Assembly: GCF_003259835.1 (NCBI RefSeq)
Contig: NZ_QLMI01000007.1
Coordinates: 1-64,000 of the forward strand
Direction of reading: 5' to 3'
Length of the DNA: 64,000 nucleotides
Origin: Flavobacterium aquaticum
Lineage (GTDB): Bacteria > Bacteroidota > Bacteroidia > Flavobacteriales > Flavobacteriaceae
The translations under genes and the position numbers were made by a program. Positions 15,960 through 24,404 of this stretch are shown here, one piece after another. The notes under the pieces were generated by a model that made no database searches, was not told the DNA's origin, and saw only the letters and a program-made list of their open reading frames with translations. How positions within the stretch are numbered: the stretch's first letter is position 1; the number at the start of each line of letters is the position of its first letter.

Positions 15960-18173
15960 TTAAACTTTCTTTTGTTTAATTGAAAAAGCACTTCCATCTT
16001 TTACTTGATCCCAATTAACTAGACTTATTACTCCAATTCCACTTTCGTTAATCATGATGTAAACTTCCTTTTCAGGGTCATCAATTGGTTTAGTATATTG
16101 ATATTCTTTGGGAAGAATTCCTATTGCTAAGTTACCATTTGAATCAAGGATTATTGCTCCATAACGATGTCCTTCATTATATCTTTTAATAAGTTGTAAT
16201 TTTAATTTTTTCCAATCTTTGGTAATAAATGAGACATCATTAAAAGACACTAAGGGATGAAATACTTCAAAATAAACATTGTCAAGAAGTAATAGAAAGG
16301 CATTGTCAAAGTAGTTTAATATTTTTTCTTCCTCTATGGATTCGATAAGATTAAATAACTCTTTTCTAGATTCCACATTTTTTAATTTTTCAACAGAATT
16401 AAAATAGACAGAAATAATATCAAAAATTTTATCACCAAAGAATGATGATTTTGAAATTATTTCTCCTTCTAAAATAGCAAACATGATAGTTTTACAATAT
16501 CCAACTATTTCTTTTTTGATCTTTGATTCAACTACAGAATCTATAATCATTTCAGAATCCATATAAATTGAACACCAGTTTATTGAATTAGAAAAAAATT
16601 CCTGATGTATAGGGTTGTTTTTTAAGAAATGGGAAGTAAACCATCTTATGTTTTCGGTAATATTATCAACGGTATCTTCATAAGCTTCATAAAGATCGAT
16701 TCGTAATGGTGTGGGTTTTTCAAGTTCTACATCAATATAATTTAATCTATATTGTATCTCTCTTGAAGAGGCAAGTACATCAAGAGTTGCAAAGTATAAT
16801 CTAGGCTCTAATAGTTCCTTTTTTTGATTTCCTTTTTTTGTTTCTATGTACCAATTGGAAATATTCAATAATTCTCTAAGTTGCTTTGCATATTCAAATA
16901 GTGATGTGAAATTATAAACTCCATTTTCAAATAACGTATTTCCTGATATTCTGTTAATTAATTCTATACCGAACACAGGATCTTTATAGAATAAAGGAGA
17001 ATTAAGTTGTTTATCTGAATAAAAGCCATTTTTTAAGGATGGATGAAAGAAATAATATCTAACATAATCCCCAATATTTCCCCAAGAATTAAATGTCATT
17101 GGAAGTGCTTGGCTTCTGAAATTAGAGCCACGATAAATGTGGTCAGTCCAACTCGAAAAATCTTCGTAACTAGTATCGAAGTATTGGTCTAAAAATTTCT
17201 TAACTTCTTTAGCAACATTCATTAAACTTTCAGGATGATAATATTCATTATCACTATAATTATCTAATATATATTTGCACAAAGGTTCATTTGTATTTAG
17301 AGTGAAGTTGTTTTCTAATGAAGCTTTTAAAAACACAAATGGGTTTATTTGGTATAAAGAAATACAGAAGCTTGCAGGACTTTCAAAATGTGTAATGTTT
17401 TTCCATATAACAAAGAAACCGTGTGAATTATTCTTTGCTCCATTGAAAGAGATCAAATCATCTATTATTTCGAACAAAAAAATCTCTGGTGGAGTTTCTT
17501 TCTTTTTGTCATATTGATATGGAACTAAGGAAACACTTGAAAATGCGTACTCTGGCAAAGTATTTTGCCAGATATCTGTCCAACTATCTGGAATATGGAT
17601 TTTTAGTGCTAGTTTCTTATCAACGAAGTCGGCCTTTAATGCTAAAATGTTGAATTTTGTGCCTAAAATTAAAGAGCTAATTGAGTGGTCTAAAAGTGTA
17701 TTGAATTTTGTAGAAATTATTACAAGATTTATATCCGAATCAGCAATGTTAGGTAGGTGGTTTTTTACTTCTATTGCATAAGCAAAAAGTTCAGTAATTG
17801 CTTCTCTTTCAGTTTGATAATCTTTTTTCAACTCTAATATGGAAAAATTACTTCTCTCAGAGTTAGCAATTAATGCATCTGGATATAATCGCTCTTTTTT
17901 TGCTTTTGTGTCTTTCTGTATTGATATGTTTTTAATTTCTTCACCAGAAATTATTTCATAAAAAGTAAATGAGTCTAAAACCTCTTTTGCTTTTTTACAA
18001 TATAGTGTTCTTAACTGAAAATCTATTTGAAATCCTGGAATAAATTTATCATTAATTTCTCTATTTAAATGATCATCTAATTCATCAATTCCTGCTATAG
18101 TTTCTAAAATTTTATCTTTTTTTAATGTGTCAATTATTAAATTTTGGAGATGACTTTCTGATTTAAAATCCAT
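15960..18173 (-). CDS. Large protein with N-terminal PD-(D/E)XK nuclease-like motif, otherwise unrecognised
   Basis: I do not recognise this 737-residue protein. Residues 90-185 look like a PD-(D/E)XK nuclease core: LYPDALI with Asp99, then SILELKKD with Glu114 and Lys116, followed by a helix containing Glu124 and Glu128 (EAITELFAYA), and a strand NLVIIST near 149-155. The remaining 550 residues are a mixed helical and strand region rich in aromatic and charged residues, with no membrane segment, signal, Walker motif or helicase motif that I can see. The gene is strongly AT-rich, stands alone between two iron operons, and shares its promoter-proximal sequence with the AbiH gene. A single-gene defence or DNA-damage role is inference. 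Confidence 0.55.
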   Translation of the reverse strand: MDFKSESHLQNLIIDTLKKDKILETIAGIDELDDHLNREINDKFIPGFQIDFQLRTLYCKKAKEVLDSFTFYEIISGEEIKNISIQKDTKAKKERLYPDALIANSERSNFSILELKKDYQTEREAITELFAYAIEVKNHLPNIADSDINLVIISTKFNTLLDHSISSLILGTKFNILALKADFVDKKLALKIHIPDSWTDIWQNTLPEYAFSSVSLVPYQYDKKKETPPEIFLFEIIDDLISFNGAKNNSHGFFVIWKNITHFESPASFCISLYQINPFVFLKASLENNFTLNTNEPLCKYILDNYSDNEYYHPESLMNVAKEVKKFLDQYFDTSYEDFSSWTDHIYRGSNFRSQALPMTFNSWGNIGDYVRYYFFHPSLKNGFYSDKQLNSPLFYKDPVFGIELINRISGNTLFENGVYNFTSLFEYAKQLRELLNISNWYIETKKGNQKKELLEPRLYFATLDVLASSREIQYRLNYIDVELEKPTPLRIDLYEAYEDTVDNITENIRWFTSHFLKNNPIHQEFFSNSINWCSIYMDSEMIIDSVVESKIKKEIVGYCKTIMFAILEGEIISKSSFFGDKIFDIISVYFNSVEKLKNVESRKELFNLIESIEEEKILNYFDNAFLLLLDNVYFEVFHPLVSFNDVSFITKDWKKLKLQLIKRYNEGHRYGAIILDSNGNLAIGILPKEYQYTKPIDDPEKEVYIMINESGIGVISLVNWDQVKDGSAFSIKQKKV

Positions 18174-18314
18174 AATTTTTTATTTTAGAAGATTTAGTTA
18201 GATAAACTTGCACATAACTTGTTTATATGCGAAAATTTCTGATAAGTTTTATAACATTTGGGCAAGATTGTCGAAAGTTTCGAGCATTTTATTTCACTTA
18301 TTTTTAAATGAAAT

Positions 18315-18341
18315 CAAATATAATAAAATATTTACAAATTC
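18315..18341 (-). promoter_or_regulatory. Promoter-proximal sequence shared with AbiH
   Basis: Leftward strand 18322-18315 reads TATATTTG, a perfect -7 box. The surrounding 27 bases match 12811-12837 at 24 positions. The box lies about 140 bases before the start codon, so this gene would have a longer leader than AbiH. Confidence 0.6.
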
Positions 18342-18362
18342 GTAAAAATCTACAAATAAAAA

Positions 18363-18380
18363 AGCCCACCTAAGTGAGCT
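18363..18380 (-). terminator. Terminator of the second siderophore operon
   Basis: AGCCCAC (18363-18369) pairs with GTGAGCT (18374-18380) with one mismatch, and the leftward strand continues into six T. It directly follows the stop of the DUF6686-like gene. Confidence 0.75.
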
Positions 18381-18728
18381 TTAATTCCAAAATATTCCAT
18401 TTTTTAAATCGTTATAACTTAACATTTCGTTTGTGTTTTCGAAGTTGATGAGTACGAGTAATTCATACAATTCTAATCGATTAATGAGAATAATGAAATT
18501 GCTTTGCAACGTTGGTATGGGAATTTTCTTTTTATAAATGGAGTGTTCGTATTCCTTTTCCCAATAGTCGATATCAATACGTTTTAGGTAATTTGCAAAC
18601 GCAATTAATTCGTCTTCGGTAAGGCTAAAGTTGAGGTTATTGAAGGTTAATTGGTAATTGCCACAACCTTTCAAGAAAATCAGCATGCCGTTTTGGGTTT
18701 GTTTTAAAATGGAATAATTGCAACACAT
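18381..18728 (-). CDS. Small conserved protein of iron operon, DUF6686-like
   Basis: The 115-residue protein has cysteines near its start (MCCN) and in KGCGNYQL, a segment YQLTFNNLNFSLTEDEL, and IPIPTLQSNF near residue 70. This pattern recalls the DUF6686 family of Bacteroidetes, found beside PepSY/TonB iron-uptake genes; the assignment is from memory. No signal or membrane helix is seen, so it should be cytosolic. It starts four bases after the PepSY gene and is the last gene of the operon. Paired cysteines could bind iron or another metal, but this is speculation. Confidence 0.6.
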   Translation of the reverse strand: MCCNYSILKQTQNGMLIFLKGCGNYQLTFNNLNFSLTEDELIAFANYLKRIDIDYWEKEYEHSIYKKKIPIPTLQSNFIILINRLELYELLVLINFENTNEMLSYNDLKNGIFWN

Positions 18729-18732
18729 AGTT

Positions 18733-19905
18733 TTACTTTTTATTTCGTTTTCCCCACCAAATAAAGAACCCTGTAACCGGTAATGACGCGCAAACTAAAC
18801 TAATAATCAACGCTAAAATCTTGCTCCAAATGCCAAAAATAGCTCCAATGTGAATATCATAATTCGCAGCAACCGCTTTTTCGCCCAAGTTCTTGTCGTG
18901 ATGTGAATGTTGGTGCAATAATTCTCCCGAATTTTCATCAAAAATCAAACTGTGATTCACATGATACGAGTAGGAGAGTTGCTTCACAAACACATCATAA
19001 TTTGGATGTTCGTGGTCGTCTAAATGTTCGTAACCAAAATCCAAACTGTATTGAAACGCATTTGGATATAATTCCTCGACTTTTTTTCCAATTTTATCCA
19101 ACGTGTGTTCATCTCGCATTTCGATTGGTGCTTTGGTTTGAATGTGCGAAAAATCAGGATACGTAGTGCTTCCACCAGAAAATACGAAGTATAAAATCGC
19201 TTGAATGAAGAAAAACGCATAAAACAATCCCGTAAAGGCAACCACAAAAGCTAAAGACGAAACATAAAATCCTAAAATGTTATGCAAATCGTAGTTTTTG
19301 CGTTTCCAACTTTTTACGTTTTTCCAATTAAAAGCAAAACGTTGTTTTCTGGCGTTTTTGTTTTTGGGCCACCACAAAATAATACCCGAAATCAGCATGA
19401 AAACAAAAATCAATGTAGGAATTCCGCAAACATAAGTTCCCCAATCGGTTTTCAGCATAAAACTATAGTGAATCGATTTGATGATGTTGAAAAAATCTGT
19501 CGTTTCATCATAAACACCACGAATTTCACCCGTAAACGGATTCACATAAACCGATTTGTAAACGAAATATTCTTCGTAAAAATTCCAACCCTCTGGATTT
19601 CTTTCATAGTAATAGAAAATGTAGCTTCGGCTTTTATCGATAGGAACCGTTACCCAATGAATCGGATATTTTTCATTGGTAAACGCATCTACTTTTTGTT
19701 CTAACACTTTAAGTGAAAGCGGTTGTTTGTTGGCAATATTTGCTTCGTGATGATAAATGGCATCTTTTCGAAGGTAATTGGTAATTTCTTCCTGAAAAAC
19801 ATAAATCGCACCTGTAATCGAAATGATAAAAACGATTAAACCGGTAGATAAACCCAACCAAAGATGTAATTTTCGAATGCCTTTTTTGAAACTTGATTTT
19901 TGCAT
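18733..19905 (-). CDS. PepSY domain membrane protein (iron-uptake reductase-like)
   Basis: The 390-residue protein has four membrane helices (the first near residues 20-40, then around 145-168, 205-235 and 355-380) with periplasmic PepSY segments between them, the PiuB-like layout of iron-regulated membrane proteins. Conserved features include HLWLGLSTGL at the N-terminus, IHYSFML, and WWGKRNKK at the C-terminus. It probably assists release or inner-membrane passage of iron brought in by the adjacent receptor. The ATG at 19905 is preferred over a GTG at 19929 that lies inside a hairpin. It overlaps no neighbour but is spaced for co-transcription. Confidence 0.82.
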   Translation of the reverse strand: MQKSSFKKGIRKLHLWLGLSTGLIVFIISITGAIYVFQEEITNYLRKDAIYHHEANIANKQPLSLKVLEQKVDAFTNEKYPIHWVTVPIDKSRSYIFYYYERNPEGWNFYEEYFVYKSVYVNPFTGEIRGVYDETTDFFNIIKSIHYSFMLKTDWGTYVCGIPTLIFVFMLISGIILWWPKNKNARKQRFAFNWKNVKSWKRKNYDLHNILGFYVSSLAFVVAFTGLFYAFFFIQAILYFVFSGGSTTYPDFSHIQTKAPIEMRDEHTLDKIGKKVEELYPNAFQYSLDFGYEHLDDHEHPNYDVFVKQLSYSYHVNHSLIFDENSGELLHQHSHHDKNLGEKAVAANYDIHIGAIFGIWSKILALIISLVCASLPVTGFFIWWGKRNKK

Positions 19906-19916
19906 GTGATTACGAT

Positions 19917-19941
19917 AAAAACTCCCCACCGAAATGAGGAG
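19917..19941 (-). promoter_or_regulatory. Terminator-like hairpin inside the receptor-PepSY operon
   Basis: Positions 19922-19928 and 19935-19941 form a 7-bp stem (one G-U on the mRNA) with a six-base loop, and on the leftward strand it is followed by five T. It sits between the receptor stop and the PepSY start and may reduce read-through or stabilise the receptor mRNA. Confidence 0.6.
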
Positions 19942-19968
19942 CTTACTTTAAACTAAACAGAAAATAAA

Positions 19969-22143
19969 CTAAAATTTATAAGTAACACCAGCGGTAATGC
20001 TGCGTAAACGTTGTGGTGTAACCGTTGACCAACCCGAATAATATTTTTCGTTCAACATATTATTCAATTTTAAGGATACGTTAAACTTGTCGTTGTCATA
20101 CGATAAAGCCGAATTTAAAACCGTGTAATCAGGTAAAGCGAAAGTTCCTGTATTGGCTCTGTTCAAAGTTTTGTATTCGCTAGCGTAGTTACCACCAAAA
20201 CCAATTCCGAAACCTTTCAATTGTCCTTCTGTTACCGTATAATTTGCCCATAAATTCACTAAAGTTTCAGGTCCAGCTTCTTCTGGACGTAATCCTAAAT
20301 AACCATCGCCAGGAGATTCTTTTGTAACTTCAGCATCATTATGACTAAAACCTGCAATAAGGTTTAATCCTTTAATTGGATTGGCAACGATGCTTACTTC
20401 AACACCTTTGCTTTCAACTTCACCACCTTGAATCGAGTTATTGATATTGTTTGGATCAGTAATTACGCGGTCTTTCACACGAATGTCATAATAACTCACC
20501 GAAGCTGAAATAATGTCTTTGTATAAGCTTGTTTTTAAACCCACTTCAAATTGATTTGCTTGTTCTGGATCGAATTCTTTAGTTCTTGGATTGCTTCCGT
20601 CGATATCAGCAACGGTTGTTGGAGCAACATTTTTAAATCCGTTCATGTAATTTCCAAAAACAGAAACTTTGTTTTCTACGATTTGATACACGGCACCAAA
20701 TTTTGGAGATAAAGCCACTTGACCTTTTGTTTCTACGCCATCATATTGCGAAGTTTTTCCGTCAAAATAATCCAAACGTAAACTTGCCATTACTGATAAT
20801 TTGTTGGTAACATTCAACACATCAGAAACGTATGCACTCATGATTTCTTGGTTGGCTTCTGTATTTCCTGCAAAACTTCCAATGGCATTATCTACACCCG
20901 CTTGTGTTAAAACTGTTGGGATTGGATTACCACCTAAATCAACTCCGTTTGTATCGGTTCCATTAACTAACGATACAACTCCATAACCTGCCCAGCCCGT
21001 TCCTCCATTCAATAATCTCGAATTGTAATAATCCAATCCAGCTACTAAACGATTTCTCATGTTTTCGATTTTGAAATCTCCAATGAAATTTTGTTGGATA
21101 TCGGTAGTGTAGAAGGTTCCATCTGCTTTAGAAATATAACGTGTGAATTCATCGCCATTAGCAGAATCCCATAAATACTGATAGTAACCGTTTGTTTTGG
21201 TTGAACTTTTAGATAAAACCGTTTGCGAAGTCCAATTGTTTGATAATTTGTACAACGCCTGCATTTGCATGTTGAACGAATTGTTGTTCATAGTTAAATC
21301 ATTTGAAGTAAAAGATTTTTTGTAGTTTTTGTCAAACAATTCCATTGAATCAAATGAAAGCGGTGAGTAGCGACTCAAGAAAATCATACTCGCTTTTGCT
21401 GAGGTATTTTTGTAAAATTCCGTGTTTACTAAGAAAGTCAATTTGTCGTTAACTTCATATTTTAAAGAAGGCGCTAAAAAGAATGAATTTGAAAATCCAG
21501 CATCTTGAAACGATTCTTCGGTAGTGTAAGCCGAGTTAATTCGAACGGCAGCTTTCTCATTAAGCGGAAGGTTAACATCAGCAGTTACGCGATTGCTTCC
21601 ATAGGTTCCGTTGTTGTAGCTGATTTCTCCACCAAATTGTTGATGAGGTTTTTTAGTTACTACGTTGATTAATCCACCATACGAAATCACACTACTTCCA
21701 AACAATGTTCCTGAAGGACCTTTGATGACTTCGATGTTGTCGATGTTAATTGGGTCAATTGTAGTATTCGTTAAAGCAGGTAAGCCATTTACCATAGATG
21801 GTTGAACTGCAAAACCACGCATTGAGTAATATTCTGCTCCATCTCCATTACGACCAGTAGATTCCCAAAGTCTAGTTACACCTGTTGCATTTTTAAGCGC
21901 ATCGTTAAAGTTGGTTACCACTTGTTCTTTCAAAAGATTAGCTGGAATAGAATTGTACACTTGCGGATTTTCAATATCCTTCAAAGGCATTTTAGAAACG
22001 GTTGTACTGCTTTCCTTTTTGTACTTGTTTTCTCTTGTGCCTTCAACGGTAACCTCTTTTAAGACTTTAGTTGAATCCGCTTTTTCTTGACTAAAACAAA
22101 GTAGCGATGACAACAAAAGTGTTGATAATACTATTTTATTCAT
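19969..22143 (-). CDS. TonB-dependent siderophore receptor
   Basis: The 724-residue receptor has an 18-residue signal peptide ending FSQ, a plug (LKEVTVEGTREN, then MRGFAVQPSMVNGLPAL), and a barrel ending with AGVTYKF. The plug sequence places it in the ferric-siderophore group. It is only distantly similar to the receptor at 13448-15682, so the shared promoter cassette is more conserved than the proteins. It heads the operon receptor, PepSY, DUF6686-like. Confidence 0.92.
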   Translation of the reverse strand: MNKIVLSTLLLSSLLCFSQEKADSTKVLKEVTVEGTRENKYKKESSTTVSKMPLKDIENPQVYNSIPANLLKEQVVTNFNDALKNATGVTRLWESTGRNGDGAEYYSMRGFAVQPSMVNGLPALTNTTIDPINIDNIEVIKGPSGTLFGSSVISYGGLINVVTKKPHQQFGGEISYNNGTYGSNRVTADVNLPLNEKAAVRINSAYTTEESFQDAGFSNSFFLAPSLKYEVNDKLTFLVNTEFYKNTSAKASMIFLSRYSPLSFDSMELFDKNYKKSFTSNDLTMNNNSFNMQMQALYKLSNNWTSQTVLSKSSTKTNGYYQYLWDSANGDEFTRYISKADGTFYTTDIQQNFIGDFKIENMRNRLVAGLDYYNSRLLNGGTGWAGYGVVSLVNGTDTNGVDLGGNPIPTVLTQAGVDNAIGSFAGNTEANQEIMSAYVSDVLNVTNKLSVMASLRLDYFDGKTSQYDGVETKGQVALSPKFGAVYQIVENKVSVFGNYMNGFKNVAPTTVADIDGSNPRTKEFDPEQANQFEVGLKTSLYKDIISASVSYYDIRVKDRVITDPNNINNSIQGGEVESKGVEVSIVANPIKGLNLIAGFSHNDAEVTKESPGDGYLGLRPEEAGPETLVNLWANYTVTEGQLKGFGIGFGGNYASEYKTLNRANTGTFALPDYTVLNSALSYDNDKFNVSLKLNNMLNEKYYSGWSTVTPQRLRSITAGVTYKF

Positions 22144-22144
22144 G

Positions 22145-22167
22145 TTATTTAGATTTAATTAAAATAA
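22145..22167 (-). promoter_or_regulatory. Operator-like near-palindrome A of receptor 2
   Basis: Identical over 23 bases to 15684-15706 and likewise positioned one base before the start codon. Confidence 0.6.
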
Positions 22168-22172
22168 TAAAG

Positions 22173-22203
22173 CAAAAATATTAAGTCGAAATGAAACGAC
22201 AAA
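22173..22203 (-). promoter_or_regulatory. Full -33/-7 promoter of receptor 2
   Basis: Leftward strand: TTTG (22203-22200), a 19-base spacer, TATTTTTG (22180-22173). The boxes and spacing are identical to those of receptor 1. Confidence 0.75.
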
Positions 22204-22205
22204 AT

Positions 22206-22228
22206 TTATTTAGACTTATTTTAAATAA
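22206..22228 (-). promoter_or_regulatory. Operator-like near-palindrome B of receptor 2
   Basis: Differs from 15745-15767 at one base and lies at the same 61-bp distance from copy A, just upstream of the -33 box. Confidence 0.6.
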
Positions 22229-22299
22229 TATTTTCAATGCATTGATTTTGAAGGCAAAACTTTTAAACACAGAAACTTTTAAACTTTCAACTAAAATTG

Positions 22300-22307
22300 T
22301 AACTTTG
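22300..22307 (+). promoter_or_regulatory. -7 promoter box of prfA
   Basis: TAACTTTG matches TAnnTTTG, 22 bases before the prfA ATG. A -33 TTTG is not evident. Confidence 0.5.
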
Positions 22308-22329
22308 CACTCCAAAATAAATAACAGCT

Positions 22330-23403
22330 ATGTTAGATAGATTACAATATGTAAAACAACGTTTTGACGAAGTATCAGATTTGATTATTCAGCCTGATGT
22401 AATTGCCGATCAAAAGCGTTATGTACAATTAAATAAAGAATACAAAGACCTTAAAGCTTTAGTAGATAAACGTGAAGAATACATTAATCTTGACGGAAAT
22501 ATTAAAGAAGCTAACGAAATTATTGCTGATGGTTCGGATGCCGAAATGGTAGAAATGGCTAAAATGCAATTAGACGAAGCTAAAGAACGTTTGCCTCAGC
22601 TAGAAGACGAAATCAAATATATGTTGATTCCTAAAGATCCTGAAGATGCGAAAAACGTAATGGTGGAAATCCGTGCTGGAACTGGAGGAGATGAAGCTTC
22701 TATCTTTGCTGGTGATTTGTACCGTATGTACACTAAATATTGCGATTCTAAAGGTTGGAGAACATCTGTAGTAGATGTAAGTGAAGGAACTTCTGGAGGT
22801 TTCAAAGAGGTAATTTTTGAAGTAACAGGAGAAGATGTTTACGGAACTTTAAAATACGAAGCAGGAGTGCACCGTGTACAACGTGTTCCACAAACGGAAA
22901 CGCAAGGACGTGTTCACACTTCAGCAGCAACTGTAATGGTGTTGCCAGAAGCAGAGGAATTTGACGTACAAATCGACATGAACGACGTTCGTATCGACTT
23001 TTTCTGTTCGTCTGGTCCTGGAGGTCAATCGGTAAATACTACGAAATCAGCGGTTCGTATGACGCACATTCCAACAGGTTTGGTCGCGCAATGTCAGGAC
23101 GAGAAATCGCAACATAAAAACAAAGACAAAGCGTTAACAGTTTTACGTTCGCGTTTGTACGAAATGGAATTGGCCAAAAAACAAGAAGAAGATGCGAAAA
23201 AACGTAATTCTCAGGTAAGTTCGGGTGATCGTTCGGCTAAAATTCGTACTTACAACTATGCACAAGGTAGAATTACCGATCATAGAATTGGTTTAAGTAT
23301 TTTCGATTTAGATGGTTTCATGAACGGAAATCTTCATAAAATGATTGAAGAATTACAATTGGTAGCCAACACCGAAAAACTAAAAGAAAGCGAAGTTTTC
23401 TAA
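22330..23403 (+). CDS. prfA: Peptide chain release factor 1
   Basis: RF1 recognises UAA and UAG and releases the finished peptide. The 357-residue length is normal. The GGQ catalytic tripeptide is at residues 231-233 within [17 protein letters not shown], and the codon-recognition PxT motif appears as PQT in [14 protein letters not shown]. The N-terminal helical domain is complete. The gene is divergent from the receptor-2 operon, with 186 bases between starts, and is followed at some distance by pyrF. Confidence 0.96.
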   Translation: MLDRLQYVKQRFDEVSDLIIQPDVIADQKRYVQLNKEYKDLKALVDKREEYINLDGNIKEANEIIADGSDAEMVEMAKMQLDEAKERLPQLEDEIKYMLIPKDPEDAKNVMVEIRAGTGGDEASIFAGDLYRMYTKYCDSKGWRTSVVDVSEGTSGGFKEVIFEVTGEDVYGTLKYEAGVHRVQRVPQTETQGRVHTSAATVMVLPEAEEFDVQIDMNDVRIDFFCSSGPGGQSVNTTKSAVRMTHIPTGLVAQCQDEKSQHKNKDKALTVLRSRLYEMELAKKQEEDAKKRNSQVSSGDRSAKIRTYNYAQGRITDHRIGLSIFDLDGFMNGNLHKMIEELQLVANTEKLKESEVF

Positions 23404-23481
23404 ATGAAAGAAAATAGAAGATAGAATAAGAGAAAAGATGCTGAACAATAATTTGTTTGGCATTTTTTTTAAAACTTTGCG

Positions 23482-23497
23482 TCCCGAAACTTCGGGA
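23482..23497. repeat. TCCCGAAACTTCGGGA palindrome, copy 1
   Basis: A 16-base near-perfect palindrome between prfA and pyrF, forming a GC-rich hairpin. The identical 16 bases recur inside pyrF at 24024-24039. The surrounding region also repeats ACTTTGCG-like units. Confidence 0.65.
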
Positions 23498-23541
23498 TTG
23501 CGAAAAACTTTGCGAACTTTGCATTTAAATAAAACAACACA

Positions 23542-24366
23542 ATGACTACTGAACAACTAATTACACAAATCCGAACTAAAAAATCATTTCTATGTATTGG
23601 TTTGGATGTCGATTTGAATAAAATTCCAGAGCATTTACTCCAAACCGAAGATCCAATTTTCGAATTCAATAAAGCGATTATTGATGCTACGCACGATTTA
23701 TGTGTTTCTTATAAACCAAACACGGCGTTTTACGAAGCTTACGGCATTAAAGGTTGGCAATCGTTAGAAAAAACAATCAATTACATCAACGAGAAATATC
23801 CGGAAATCTTTACCATTGCAGATGCAAAACGTGGCGATATTGGTAATACGTCGTCTATGTATGCTCGTGCTTTTTTCAATGATTTGGATTTTGATTCGGT
23901 AACGGTGGCGCCTTATATGGGAAAAGATTCGGTAGAACCTTTCTTAGCATTTGAGGATAAGCACACGATTATGTTGGCGTTGACTTCAAACGAAGGAGCT
24001 TTCGATTTTCAAATGCAAAATGATCCCGAAACTTCGGGAGGAAAAGAATTGTATAAAGTGGTTTTAGAAACCTCAAAATCTTGGAAAAACGCGCATAATT
24101 TAATGTATGTAGTTGGTGCAACCAAAGCGGAGTATTTCACTGAAATTAGAAAAATAGTTCCTGATAGTTTCTTATTAGTTCCTGGAGTTGGCGCTCAAGG
24201 CGGAAGTTTAGCTGAGGTTTGCAAATACGGAATGAACCAAAACGTAGGCTTGTTAATCAATTCTTCTAGAGGCATTATTTACGCTTCAAACGGAATGGAT
24301 TTCGCTAAAAAGGCTAGGGAAGAAGCGTTGAAGTTGCAACAAGAGATGGATGAGATTTTAGGGTAA
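23542..24366 (+). CDS. pyrF: Orotidine 5'-phosphate decarboxylase (type 2)
   Basis: PyrF converts OMP to UMP, the last step of de novo pyrimidine synthesis. The 274-residue length and the signature [15 protein letters not shown] (near residue 93), which holds the catalytic Asp-Lys-Asp, place it in the longer type 2 group. [10 protein letters not shown] near the N-terminus supplies the first active-site Asp, and the phosphate-gripping [10 protein letters not shown] lies near residue 215. Its upstream region contains a hairpin identical to one within the gene. pyrD is found separately at 51020. Confidence 0.95.
   Translation: MTTEQLITQIRTKKSFLCIGLDVDLNKIPEHLLQTEDPIFEFNKAIIDATHDLCVSYKPNTAFYEAYGIKGWQSLEKTINYINEKYPEIFTIADAKRGDIGNTSSMYARAFFNDLDFDSVTVAPYMGKDSVEPFLAFEDKHTIMLALTSNEGAFDFQMQNDPETSGGKELYKVVLETSKSWKNAHNLMYVVGATKAEYFTEIRKIVPDSFLLVPGVGAQGGSLAEVCKYGMNQNVGLLINSSRGIIYASNGMDFAKKAREEALKLQQEMDEILG
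24024..24039. repeat. TCCCGAAACTTCGGGA palindrome, copy 2 inside pyrF
   Basis: The same 16 bases as 23482-23497, here coding for part of DPETSGG in PyrF. A hairpin normally found between genes is thus embedded in a reading frame. Confidence 0.65.
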
Positions 24367-24401
24367 TTTTGAATATTGAATGCTGAATTTTGAATATTGA
24401 A
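24367..24401. repeat. 14-base direct repeat in a short spacer
   Basis: TTTTGAATATTGAA occurs at 24367-24380 and again at 24388-24401. Together with the seven bases between them, the copies fill the gap between pyrF and the next start codon. An analogous doubled spacer of different sequence occurs at 50860-50887. Confidence 0.6.
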
Positions 24402-24404
24402 CCA

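Noticed and set aside
18174..18260. Possible attC-like site with GTTATGTG-type core upstream of the nuclease-like gene
   Set aside because: The core does not fit the attC consensus, no paired second core is present and no integron integrase is in the window.
22230..22330. Riboswitch in the leader between receptor 2 and prfA
   Set aside because: No conserved cobalamin-box or other known aptamer core could be seen; the palindromes are better read as DNA operators.
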